Of a stretch of 64,000 nt of DNA, positions 26,767-34,033 are shown piece by piece (position 1 is the first letter of the stretch; each line of letters starts with the position of its first letter). This stretch comes from Clostridia bacterium. GTDB taxonomy: Bacteria > Bacillota > Clostridia > Oscillospirales > CAG-272. The notes beneath the pieces were generated by a model. That model was given only the letters and a program-made list of their open reading frames with translations. It ran no database searches and was not told the DNA's origin. The stretch spans positions 1 through 64,000 of the forward strand of contig JAFUQP010000020.1 in NCBI GenBank assembly GCA_017472305.1, in the 5' to 3' direction. Position numbers and translations under genes: made by a program.

Positions 26767-26802
26767 AGGAAGCAGGGCGACTGTGCTCTGCTTCCTATTT
26801 TT
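26767..26802 (+). terminator. Rho-independent terminator after smpB
   Basis: AGGAAGCAG (26767-26775) pairs with CTGCTTCCT (26788-26796), followed by ATTTTT. The loop is 12 bases. Confidence 0.85.
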
Positions 26803-26855
26803 GAATAAATTTGACTTTTTTATACTTAAAATAAGTGCGTGGGGTTATAGTCATA

Positions 26856-27482
26856 TCAGGGCTTTATTTCCGCAGCAATTTCGCGTAGCGAGGATATCTC
26901 ACCGTCGGTGAGCGGGCGGTAGCTCCCCTTCGGGAGTGCGGGGTCGAGCTTGAGGGTCGCCATAGAGAGGCGCTTTAGGTAAATGACCTTTGCACCTGCG
27001 TAGCGAACCATTCTTTTGACCTGATGCTTCTTGCCCTCGGTGATTGTAATAAGCCCTGAAACGGCGGGACGAAGAAGCCGCCTTGTGCCGACGCGCGAGA
27101 GGTCGTAGTCTATAGGCTCTTTAATCTCGCCGACGGTCCCGTGCTCTAAAATCTCGATTTTAGCGGGGGCGGTTTTATCCTCTCGGTTACGGAAGATTTT
27201 AACGCCGTCTAATAGCTCCCCGAGCTTTCCCTCGTCAAGGGTGCCCTCCGCCCAGAAAAAGTAGGTCTTTGAAACCTTGCTCTCGGGCGAGAGGAGCTTA
27301 TGAGTGAGCGCGCCGTCGTCGGTTATAAGAAGAAGCCCCTCGGTGTCCTTATCAAGTCTTCCGACGGCAAAGTGAGTTGTCCTCATATCCTCGGGAAAAA
27401 GGTCCATTACCGTCGGGTGGCGCTCGTCGGTGTTCGCGGTTATAAGTCCGCGAGGCTTGTGAAGCATATAATAGCTGTACAA
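26856..27482 (-). CDS. RsuA/RluB-family pseudouridine synthase
   Basis: Converts uridine to pseudouridine in rRNA. The active-site motif GRLDKDTEGLLLITDDG carries the catalytic aspartate. It has KPRG near the N-terminus and KHQVKRM in the C-terminal half. There is no N-terminal S4 domain, so it is a short member of the family. The frame is open to a TTG at 27506 that overlaps the P-type ATPase stop. A TTG at 27482 lies nine bases after AGGAG and is preferred (208 residues); no ATG has a suitable ribosome site before the first conserved residue. The start is thus tentative. The rRNA position cannot be told. Confidence 0.85.
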   Translation of the reverse strand: MYSYYMLHKPRGLITANTDERHPTVMDLFPEDMRTTHFAVGRLDKDTEGLLLITDDGALTHKLLSPESKVSKTYFFWAEGTLDEGKLGELLDGVKIFRNREDKTAPAKIEILEHGTVGEIKEPIDYDLSRVGTRRLLRPAVSGLITITEGKKHQVKRMVRYAGAKVIYLKRLSMATLKLDPALPKGSYRPLTDGEISSLREIAAEIKP

Positions 27483-27502
27483 GGCGGTTTTCTCCTGTTT
27501 TG

Positions 27503-29380
27503 TCAAGCTTTGTTTACTTTTTCGATAATTTTCGGGCTGTTTCGAGCAATTAGCAGTGTTCTCATAGAGTTAAGAATTGCAAGAATTGCAACTCCCACGT
27601 CGGCAAATACGGCAAGCCACATATTGGCAAGTCCAAGCGCTCCGAGCACCATAACGAGAAGCTTTACCGCGAGGGCAAAGACTATGTTCTGTTTTGCAAT
27701 AGAGAGAGTTCTTCTCGCTATTACTCTCGCCTCGGGAATTCGCATAAGATTATCTGACATAATTACAAGGTCAGCTGCCTCAATCGCGCTGTCCTGACCG
27801 ACGCTTCCCATCGCAATTCCGACGTCTGCACGGGCAAGCGAGGGAGCGTCGTTAATTCCGTCGCCGACGTAGTAAACACCGCCTGCTGACTCGGAAATCA
27901 GCTCCTCGAGCCTTGCATATTTATCCTCGGGGGAAAGCTCGGAATATGCCGCGCCGACCTTCAGCTCGTGAGCCACCGCCTCGGCATTCTCGCGTCTGTC
28001 GCCCGATAGCATAACGCTACGGCTTACGCCAAGCGATTTCATTGCCTCGAGCGCCGCCTTTGCCTCCGGCTTCACCTCGTCGGAGAGGGTGATAATACCC
28101 GAAAGCACACCGTCAACAGCGACGAACACCTCACCCCCCTTCGGAGTGGGAACGGTTGCACAGACTCTTTGCATCAAGGCAGCGTTTCCAACGGCAACTC
28201 TCCTTGAGTCTACCGTGGCAATAACTCCCTCGCCTGCAATTTCCTCGCCCTCACTCGGTGCCGCGGCTCTGTCGGAGAGCCCCCTGATTGCATCTGAGAG
28301 AGGGTGGTTTGAAATATATTCCGCAGACGCTGCAAGATAGAACAGCTCTTCCCTGTCAAGTCCAAGAGCCGTGACCTCGCTCACGCGGAAGCTGCCCTTC
28401 GTCAGAGTGCCTGTTTTGTCAAGGGCTACCGTATCCGCCTTCGCAACTCGCTCAAAGCAGCCGCCGCCCTTAAAGAGTATTCCGCGTGAGGCGGCGCCGC
28501 CAATTCCCCCAAAGAATGCCATTGGAACCGATATAACCAGAGCGCAGGGGCAGGAAATGACGAGGAATATCAGCGCACGGTAAACAGACTCGGTGAGAGT
28601 AGTGATTTTGAATATAGGAAGAGCTGCTGCAATTATCAGCGCCGCTATAACAACGGCGGGGGTGTAGATACGTGAGAATTTGGTTATAAACTTCTCTTCC
28701 TTTGACTTATTGTCAACAGCGTTCTCGACAAGCGAGAGAATTCTCGCGGCGGCGGATTCACCGCTCTCCCGAAGGGTTTTCATTGTCAGAAGTCCGTTGA
28801 TAATTACCGTTCCGCTCTGTACAGTGTCACCGACTGTGACTGCGCGTGGAAGGGATTCGCCGGTAAGAGCTGAGGTGTCTGTATCGGCACTGCCCGAAAG
28901 CACCACCGAGTCAATCGGTACGCGCTCACCCGGGCGAACGACAATAACAGAGCCTACCTCTACGTCTTCGGCATCAACAGTTTCCTCTTTGTCCCCGATT
29001 AACACAGATGCCTCGTCGGGGCAAATTTCCATAAGAGCGCGGATTGAGGTGCGAGAGCGGCGCACAGATATATTCTCGAAGGTTTCGCCGACAAGGAAGA
29101 AGAGCATTACCGCCGCACCCTCGCTCCATTCGCCGATTATCATAGCGCCAATTGAGGCTATCGACATCAGAAACTTCTCGTCGAGAAGGTCGCGGCGAAA
29201 TAGTCCTTTCGCTGCCGAGATAAACACGTCATATCCCGACACGGCAAGCGTTACGGCAAAGAGGACGGCCGAAATGATTTCAAGCCCGAGCCTTCCGACA
29301 ATAGCTGCCGCGGCAAACAGAAGGATACCCGCGCCTATTCTGAATAGCCGCCCCTTCATACCAAGTATAATTTGCTTCAT
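27503..29380 (-). CDS. Zinc/cadmium/lead-transporting P1B-type ATPase
   Basis: Exports divalent heavy metals from the cytosol. At 625 residues the protein lacks the N-terminal heavy-metal domain, which is encoded separately just upstream. Landmarks: TGES at 173-176, CPC at 277-279 in the sixth helix, phosphorylation site D321 in DKTGTLTKG, and GDGIND near 500. The seventh and eighth helices have K (AVKLLV) and D (FADVGVA), the pair that defines Zn/Cd/Pb (P1B-2) pumps as opposed to copper pumps. It follows a sensor and a chaperone gene, a standard detoxification layout. Confidence 0.94.
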   Translation of the reverse strand: MKQIILGMKGRLFRIGAGILLFAAAAIVGRLGLEIISAVLFAVTLAVSGYDVFISAAKGLFRRDLLDEKFLMSIASIGAMIIGEWSEGAAVMLFFLVGETFENISVRRSRTSIRALMEICPDEASVLIGDKEETVDAEDVEVGSVIVVRPGERVPIDSVVLSGSADTDTSALTGESLPRAVTVGDTVQSGTVIINGLLTMKTLRESGESAAARILSLVENAVDNKSKEEKFITKFSRIYTPAVVIAALIIAAALPIFKITTLTESVYRALIFLVISCPCALVISVPMAFFGGIGGAASRGILFKGGGCFERVAKADTVALDKTGTLTKGSFRVSEVTALGLDREELFYLAASAEYISNHPLSDAIRGLSDRAAAPSEGEEIAGEGVIATVDSRRVAVGNAALMQRVCATVPTPKGGEVFVAVDGVLSGIITLSDEVKPEAKAALEAMKSLGVSRSVMLSGDRRENAEAVAHELKVGAAYSELSPEDKYARLEELISESAGGVYYVGDGINDAPSLARADVGIAMGSVGQDSAIEAADLVIMSDNLMRIPEARVIARRTLSIAKQNIVFALAVKLLVMVLGALGLANMWLAVFADVGVAILAILNSMRTLLIARNSPKIIEKVNKA

Positions 29381-29433
29381 AAACTATTTCCGTATTATTA
29401 TTGTAAATGCAAAGCAGGCAGTTTTACCGCTCG

Positions 29434-29649
29434 TTACTTTTCTATTTTAACGCTCTTATCGAACGCGCGCGCCGCGGCAGAGAGCGCCGTGTATGCATCT
29501 GCCTCAGAAAGCGAGGTTTCGACGGTGAGCTTCTCGGTAAGGAAGTTAATCTTTGCCGAATCAATGCCTTCAATGCCTTCCATATTCCTTGAAAGCTTTG
29601 CTGCGCAGTTCGGGCAGTCAAGTCCTGTAATAGTGTACTTAATTTTCAT
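29434..29649 (-). CDS. Heavy-metal-associated (HMA) domain metallochaperone
   Basis: A 71-residue single HMA domain with the metal-binding CxxC at C12 and C15 (GLDCPNCAAKL). It may deliver metal to the neighbouring ATPase, which lacks its own HMA domain. The ATG at 29649 follows AGGAG with an eight-base spacer; the frame extends to 29700 without any better start. The gene is 53 bases before the ATPase and 47 bases after the sensor. Confidence 0.9.
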   Translation of the reverse strand: MKIKYTITGLDCPNCAAKLSRNMEGIEGIDSAKINFLTEKLTVETSLSEADAYTALSAAARAFDKSVKIEK

Positions 29650-29696
29650 TTCATTATCTCCTATATGTAAATAATTATTGTCAATTTGTCGAAAAA

Positions 29697-30062
29697 TCAC
29701 TCTCTGATATGCTCAAGTGCCTTTTCGATAATATCCTTTACGTGGTCGTCAGCAAGGGTGTAAAAGACATTCTTTCCCGACTTTTTGTAGGTTACAAGGT
29801 CGCTCTGCCTTAATATCTTCAGCTGGTGTGACACCGCCGATTTCGTCATTCCGAGAGTTGAGGCGATATCGCACACGCACATAGGCTCGCCGTCAATAGC
29901 GAAGAGAATAGACATTCTCGTAGAGTCACCGAATATCTTGAAGAAATCCGAGAGGTCGTAGAGTGTTGACTCGTCGGGCATTGCTTCCCGCTTCTTGGCA
30001 ATCACCTCGGTGTGAAGCTCCTCGCACTCGCAGTCAGGCGCGTTCTTTTCGTATACCTTCAT
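29697..30062 (-). CDS. ArsR/SmtB-family metal-responsive repressor (CadC/ZiaR-like)
   Basis: A 121-residue winged-helix repressor. It has both known metal sites of the family. The alpha-3N site comprises the N-terminal C11 and C13 (DCECEELH) with C62 and C64 (CVCD); the alpha-5 site comprises D105, H107, H118 and E121, aligned with SmtB. Metal binding (Zn, Cd or Pb) should release the operator. The recognition helix is TKSAVSHQLKIL. The ATG at 30062 has GGAAGGGAAG upstream; an open frame to 30098 is ignored. It controls the operon it starts, through the palindrome at 30136-30155. Confidence 0.92.
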   Translation of the reverse strand: MKVYEKNAPDCECEELHTEVIAKKREAMPDESTLYDLSDFFKIFGDSTRMSILFAIDGEPMCVCDIASTLGMTKSAVSHQLKILRQSDLVTYKKSGKNVFYTLADDHVKDIIEKALEHIRE

Positions 30063-30135
30063 TTTCTTCCCTTCCGTCGCCCGAGGGCGACTCTGCATAT
30101 AATTTCAGACCTCAGTTTATTTAAAAGCCCGAGAT

Positions 30136-30155
30136 AGTTGAACGGTTGTTCAACT
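30136..30155. promoter_or_regulatory. ArsR/SmtB-type operator
   Basis: AGTTGAACGGTTGTTCAACT is an inverted repeat with perfect eight-base arms and a four-base centre, of the TGAAC...GTTCA form used by SmtB/ArsR repressors. It begins about four bases after the expected transcription start of the efflux operon. Confidence 0.82.
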
Positions 30156-30165
30156 GTTTGTTATA

Positions 30166-30194
30166 ATTATACGCTTTATTTCCCTTATTGTCAA
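30166..30194 (-). promoter_or_regulatory. Consensus sigma-A promoter of the metal-efflux operon
   Basis: TTGACA (30189-30194), exactly 17 bases and TATAAT (30166-30171) on the minus strand. A promoter this strong is consistent with tight repression by the neighbouring operator. Confidence 0.9.
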
Positions 30195-30222
30195 TAGGTA
30201 TTGAAAAATTTTTATTTTTTCG

Positions 30223-30251
30223 TTGACATATCGCTCGGTTTGTTATAAAAT
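30223..30251 (+). promoter_or_regulatory. Sigma-A promoter of the TraX-like gene
   Basis: TTGACA (30223-30228), 17 bases and TAAAAT (30246-30251), divergent from the efflux promoter about 30 bases away. Confidence 0.75.
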
Positions 30252-30319
30252 TGTAGTTGTTATTATTTCGGTATACAGTTCTTGTTACTATTCATATATT
30301 ATATTTTCGGGGGTGCTTT

Positions 30320-31066
30320 ATGAGTAAATGCAGATTTTTAAGCGGAAATATGCTGAAAATAATTGCGGCTGTATCTATGCTTACCGACCATTTCGGGCTT
30401 ATGTTCTTCCCCTTCGACGTGGAATACCGAATTATCGGAAGGCTTGCGTTCCCGATTTTTGCATTTATGATTGCTGAGGGGGCTAAATACACGAAAAACA
30501 GAATAAGGTACTTTTTCTCGATTTTCTTGCTCGGAGTTATCTGTCAGTCGGTATACAATTCCTTCGATTACGGCGCGATATACAATAATATACTCCTGAC
30601 CTTCTCGGTGTCGATACTGCTGATTTACCTTCTCGACCTCTTTAAGGGTGCTATGCTTTCAAAGAACCCCGAGCCGAAAAGAACGGCATTATTCGGTGTG
30701 CTCTTTATTCTTGCGGTTGTCGCAGTCTACGTACTTAACAATCTGCCTGTCAAGATGAGGTTTGACTACGGATTTGCAGGCTGTATGATACCCGTTATGA
30801 TTTCGGCTTTTGATTTTCACGGGCTTTCTGCGCCTGACATTCTCTCAAAGCTCGACTGCCTACCCGTGCGGCTTATTATGCTCGCTCTTGGGCTCTTAAT
30901 GTTCATTCCCGACGCTCCGAGCTACCAGTGGTATGCGCTGCTCGCTCTTATTCCGCTTGCGCTCTACTCGGGAAAGAGAGGCAAGTACAATATGAAATAT
31001 TTCTTCTATATCTTCTACCCGACTCACCTTGTGCTGCTGGAGGCACTGTATATTCTTTTCAGATAA
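30320..31066 (+). CDS. TraX family membrane protein
   Basis: A 248-residue polytopic protein of about eight helices. The N-terminal signature GNMLKIIAAVSMLTDHFG, then GRLAFPIFAFMIAEG, is typical of TraX-like proteins, an acyltransferase-like family first named for an F-pilin N-acetylase. In Firmicutes most members are not linked to conjugation, so I would not infer pilin modification. The substrate is unknown. The ATG at 30320 lies after GGGGGTG. A terminator follows at 31069. Confidence 0.85.
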   Translation: MSKCRFLSGNMLKIIAAVSMLTDHFGLMFFPFDVEYRIIGRLAFPIFAFMIAEGAKYTKNRIRYFFSIFLLGVICQSVYNSFDYGAIYNNILLTFSVSILLIYLLDLFKGAMLSKNPEPKRTALFGVLFILAVVAVYVLNNLPVKMRFDYGFAGCMIPVMISAFDFHGLSAPDILSKLDCLPVRLIMLALGLLMFIPDAPSYQWYALLALIPLALYSGKRGKYNMKYFFYIFYPTHLVLLEALYILFR

Positions 31067-31068
31067 AA

Positions 31069-31101
31069 AAAGACCGCGGAGCTCAGAGCTCCGCGGTCTT
31101 T
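31069..31101. terminator. Bidirectional terminator between the TraX-like and HPr-like genes
   Basis: A 15-bp perfect stem, AAAGACCGCGGAGCT (31069-31083) and its complement (31087-31101), has a CAG loop. The left side is preceded by an A-run, so the minus strand also reads into a T-run. Confidence 0.88.
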
Positions 31102-31181
31102 CTCGGTTATTATTTCAGCGCGACGTCTTAGGCGCCGTTAGCTTTCGCAATAAAAATCAAGCGGTAACGCGTGATTTTGCC

Positions 31182-31409
31182 TTACGCCTTGAAGCCCTCG
31201 AGCTTTGCAAAAAGCGCGTCTGCGTTATCGGTGTGCGCGATAAGGTTGATGGGCGAGAGAAGGTCGAGAGAAAAGATACCCATAATCGACTTTGCATCAA
31301 TAGTGTATCTTCCCTGAACAAGGTCTACGTCATAATCTACAAGGATAACCTCGTTTACGAAGTTCCTGATGTCCTTAACGGTGGTAAGGGTGATTTGCAT
31401 CTGTTTCAT
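31182..31409 (-). CDS. HPr-like protein without the catalytic histidine
   Basis: A 75-residue protein with the HPr fold signature: the segment KSIMGIFSLDL matches the region around Ser46 (here S41), and DALFAKLEGF is the last helix. The active-site loop that should carry His15 (usually GLHARPA) reads TTVKDIRNF, with no histidine. It therefore probably cannot take phosphate from Enzyme I; a regulatory role like Crh is possible through the serine. The frame opens at 31520, but the ATG at 31409 has AAAGGA upstream. The consensus promoter at 31450-31478 supports this start. Confidence 0.85.
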   Translation of the reverse strand: MKQMQITLTTVKDIRNFVNEVILVDYDVDLVQGRYTIDAKSIMGIFSLDLLSPINLIAHTDNADALFAKLEGFKA

Positions 31410-31449
31410 TTTTTCGTTCCTTTCGAGAGTTGTTATTTTTTCTGCATTT

Positions 31450-31478
31450 AGTATAGCAAATTTCAGAGGGAATGTCAA
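31450..31478 (-). promoter_or_regulatory. Sigma-A promoter of the HPr-like gene
   Basis: TTGACA (31473-31478), 17 bases and TATACT (31450-31455) on the minus strand, 40 bases from the ATG. Confidence 0.82.
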
Positions 31479-31547
31479 CAGTGAGGGAGAATTTTTCGGG
31501 TTTTTTTCTTTATTTTTCAAAAAATTTCAAATTTTCCCGATTAGTTC

Positions 31548-31576
31548 TTGAATTGTTCAAAAATATGGTGTATAAT
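31548..31576 (+). promoter_or_regulatory. Sigma-A promoter of yajC
   Basis: TTGAAT (31548-31553), 17 bases and TATAAT (31571-31576). Only about 60 bases lie between this promoter and the ATG of yajC. Confidence 0.8.
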
Positions 31577-31638
31577 ATAGTGAACTAATATTGTCACAGG
31601 GCAAAAATCCTTGTGTGACACAGAAAGGTGAAAATAAT

Positions 31639-32037
31639 ATGTTTAATTTCTTGCTTGAAGGAAATGCAAGCGGCGGTTGGATTTACATCGTAATGATTGT
31701 TATCATTATTGCTATGTTCTTCTTTATGAGCCGTTCGCAGAAGAAGAGAGACAGAGAGGCTCAGCAGATGCGTGATTCTCTTGCGGTAGGTGATGAGGTT
31801 ACCACCATCGGCGGTATTATCGGTAAGGTTGTATCCATTAAGGAAGAGACCTTCGTGCTTGAGACCACCAAGGATAAGACCAAGATTCGCTTCCTTAAGG
31901 GCGCTATCCGTTCTATCGACGTTAAGATGGCTGACGTCGCGGCTTCGGTTCTCGAGACCAAGGCTGCAGAGGCAGCTGCACAGGAGACTCCCGCTGAGGT
32001 AGAGGCTCCCGCTGAGAGCACCGAGGAAAACAAGTAA
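31639..32037 (+). CDS. yajC: Preprotein translocase subunit YajC
   Basis: Small accessory protein of the Sec translocon. The 132-residue protein has one transmembrane helix (about 14-32, IYIVMIVIIIAMFFFMS), the conserved RSQKKRDREAQQM after it, and the GDEVTTIGGIIGKV signature. The C-terminal tail is Ala/Glu/Pro-rich, longer than in many homologues, and probably disordered. The ATG at 31639 follows AAGGTG. secDF is not adjacent, unlike in many genomes. Confidence 0.92.
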   Translation: MFNFLLEGNASGGWIYIVMIVIIIAMFFFMSRSQKKRDREAQQMRDSLAVGDEVTTIGGIIGKVVSIKEETFVLETTKDKTKIRFLKGAIRSIDVKMADVAASVLETKAAEAAAQETPAEVEAPAESTEENK

Positions 32038-32050
32038 TTGTCATAAAAAT

Positions 32051-32101
32051 CAAATCTCCCGAATAGTCTTTACAAAGAGAACTTATTCGGGGGATTTTTT
32101 T
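32051..32101 (+). terminator. Terminator after yajC, overlapping the next gene's ribosome site
   Basis: ATCTCCCGAATA pairs with TATTCGGGGGAT (one G-T pair), followed by seven Ts and then directly the ATG at 32102. The stem's right arm is the only ribosome binding site of the next gene, so the hairpin would both end transcripts and hide that site. Confidence 0.75.
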
Positions 32102-32476
32102 ATGTCAAAGAGGAAAGCTGTTCGCGGTCGCTCCGCTATGCGTATTCTGCTATTGAATTTTCTCTGGTCGGCGGGTATTTTGCTCGTATTTTCGCTTATT
32201 TGCACATTTATTCTCGGAATGCTGGAGAATCCGACCGAGAGTCTGGGACTGTATTCGCTCGTGACGCTACTCGTTTCGGCTTTGGTCGCGGGATTTGTTT
32301 GCAGGAGAAGCTCCGGCACGCTCGGGGCGGCTCTGCTCTCGCTTTTACTCACTGTTATCGTGATGATGCTTGTAGGCGTTATCATTTCGGGCGGCAAGCT
32401 CACGCTTTCGGCAGTTATGAATTACCTCTGCTATTTCGGTGCCGGGCTCGTCGGCGCAGCGATTAAGAGAAAGTGA
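32102..32476 (+). CDS. TIGR04086 family four-helix membrane protein
   Basis: A 124-residue protein with four transmembrane helices and a basic N-terminus (SKRKAVRGRS). It resembles the TIGR04086 family, often encoded beside yajC in Clostridia. No function is known. Its start lies straight after a T-run of the preceding hairpin; the GGGGGA in the stem is the sole ribosome site. Confidence 0.75.
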   Translation: MSKRKAVRGRSAMRILLLNFLWSAGILLVFSLICTFILGMLENPTESLGLYSLVTLLVSALVAGFVCRRSSGTLGAALLSLLLTVIVMMLVGVIISGGKLTLSAVMNYLCYFGAGLVGAAIKRK

Positions 32477-32544
32477 TTTGGTGTTCGGTTTAACAGTTTG
32501 ATTGCAAACTTGGCATTCTGTTATAGCTGCGTATTTGATTATTA

Positions 32545-32581
32545 AAAGCAAGAGCCTCGCGGAAAGCGAGGCTCTTGCTTT
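32545..32581. terminator. Bidirectional terminator between the TIGR04086 and uxaC genes
   Basis: A 16-bp perfect stem, AAAGCAAGAGCCTCGC (32545-32560) with its complement at 32566-32581, and GGAAA loop. Runs of A and T on both sides are short. Confidence 0.82.
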
Positions 32582-32598
32582 GGTTTTAGTGTAGAGGC

Positions 32599-32661
32599 TT
32601 TCGTTCTCCGACTGCAAGCCGTAGAAGGCTACGTCAAAGAAGGAGAACAGAAGCATATACC
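32599..32661. repeat. Repeat C, relative of the foldback core at 20879-20942
   Basis: Nested arms CGTTCTCC/GGAGAAC and CGTAG/CTACG line up with copy B2. The order TTTCGTTCTC, GACT, CGTAGAA, CTACGTC, GAGAAC, GAAG is shared over about 60 bases. As at lemA, it sits close to the 3' end of a minus-strand gene (uxaC). Confidence 0.65.
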
Positions 32662-32674
32662 GAAAGAAAACTAA

Positions 32675-34033
32675 TCAGAAGTTGAAATAGGCTTTTGCGT
32701 TTTCATACGCTATGCCCTTGACAATCTTCTCAAGCTGAACGTAATCAGCAGGATACTCGCCCTCGTCTACCCATTTGCCGATGAGGTTGCAGAGTATTCT
32801 TCTGAAATATTCGTGACGGGGATAGGATACGAAGGAACGGCTGTCGGTGAGCATTCCTACGAACGCCGAGAGCATACCGAGGTTTGCAAGCGCCTGCATC
32901 TGCGCCTCCATGCCGTCGCGCTGGTCATTGAACCACCAGCCCGAGCCGAACTGAATCTTGCCTGCGGTGGGTGCTGCCTGGAAGCAGCCGAGCATCGTTC
33001 CGAGAACGTAGTTGTCCTTCGGGTTAAGGGTGTAAAGAATTGTCTTGGGAAGGCACTCGGACATCTCGAGGTGATTCATAAAGGCTGCGAGGTCCTCTGC
33101 AATAGCGAGGTCGTTAATCGAGTCGAAGCCTGTATCGGGGCCGAGCTTATCGTACATTCTTCTGTTATTGTTACGAAGCGCACCGATATGAAGCTGCATT
33201 GCCCAGCCGTACTTAACGTATTCCTCGGCACAAGCCTTAAGCATTGCGGTCTTGAAGGAGTCAATCTCCTCCTTGGTAAGAGTTTCGCCTGCCATTCTCT
33301 TATTGAAGGCAGCCTCTGCGTCGCCTACTGCGTAGGGAACGTACTCGAGCGCGTGGTCGGAGAGGCGGCAGCCGTAGCTGTTGAAGAATGCAATTCTGTC
33401 CTTAATCCAAGCGACAAGCTCGCCGTAGGTCTTAACGCCTACCTGCTCGACGTAAGGAATAAAGGTTTCCTTGCCTATCTCAACCGCCTTGTCGGGACGG
33501 AAGGTAGGAAGAATTTTTGTAGAGAAGCCGCGAAGCGCCTTGTGATACTCGAGGGTATCAATGGGGTCGTCGGTAGTGCAGATAACCTCTACGTTCGAGC
33601 GCTTGATAAGCTCCTGGGCGCGGTATTCGGGCTTTGCGAGAAGCTCGTTACACTTATTCCATATTCTCTCGCAGCTCTCCTCGTTGAGGGTTTCGTCGAT
33701 ATCAAAGTATCTCTTAAGCTCGAGGTGTGTCCAGTGATAGAGGGGGTTGCCTATGAGTCTTGGGAGAGTTCTTGCGAACGCCTTGAACTTCTCGTACTCG
33801 TCAGCGTTACCCGTGATATACTCCTCGTCAACTCCTGCGGTACGCATCTGACGCCACTTGTAGTGGTCGCCGCCGAGGAAGAGGTCGAAGGCATTCTTGA
33901 ACTGATAGTTCTCTGCTATCTGCTTCGGCTGAAGGTGGCAGTGATAGTCGATTATAGGAAGGTCCTTAATCATATTGTAAAGCTTTTTTGCAGGCTTGTT
34001 CTTAAGCATAAAATTATCGTTTATGAAGCTCAT
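32675..34033 (-). CDS. uxaC: Glucuronate/galacturonate isomerase
   Basis: Isomerises D-galacturonate to D-tagaturonate and D-glucuronate to D-fructuronate. It belongs to the amidohydrolase superfamily; the metal pair H31 and H33 lies in DYHCHL. Other landmarks are TTDDP, QLHIGA, and GSGWWFNDQ. At 452 residues it is close to the family length of about 470. It overlaps the uxaA stop (ATGA) and is last in the uxaB-uxaA-uxaC operon. The three genes together cover the steps from galacturonate to KDG. Confidence 0.96.
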   Translation of the reverse strand: MSFINDNFMLKNKPAKKLYNMIKDLPIIDYHCHLQPKQIAENYQFKNAFDLFLGGDHYKWRQMRTAGVDEEYITGNADEYEKFKAFARTLPRLIGNPLYHWTHLELKRYFDIDETLNEESCERIWNKCNELLAKPEYRAQELIKRSNVEVICTTDDPIDTLEYHKALRGFSTKILPTFRPDKAVEIGKETFIPYVEQVGVKTYGELVAWIKDRIAFFNSYGCRLSDHALEYVPYAVGDAEAAFNKRMAGETLTKEEIDSFKTAMLKACAEEYVKYGWAMQLHIGALRNNNRRMYDKLGPDTGFDSINDLAIAEDLAAFMNHLEMSECLPKTILYTLNPKDNYVLGTMLGCFQAAPTAGKIQFGSGWWFNDQRDGMEAQMQALANLGMLSAFVGMLTDSRSFVSYPRHEYFRRILCNLIGKWVDEGEYPADYVQLEKIVKGIAYENAKAYFNF

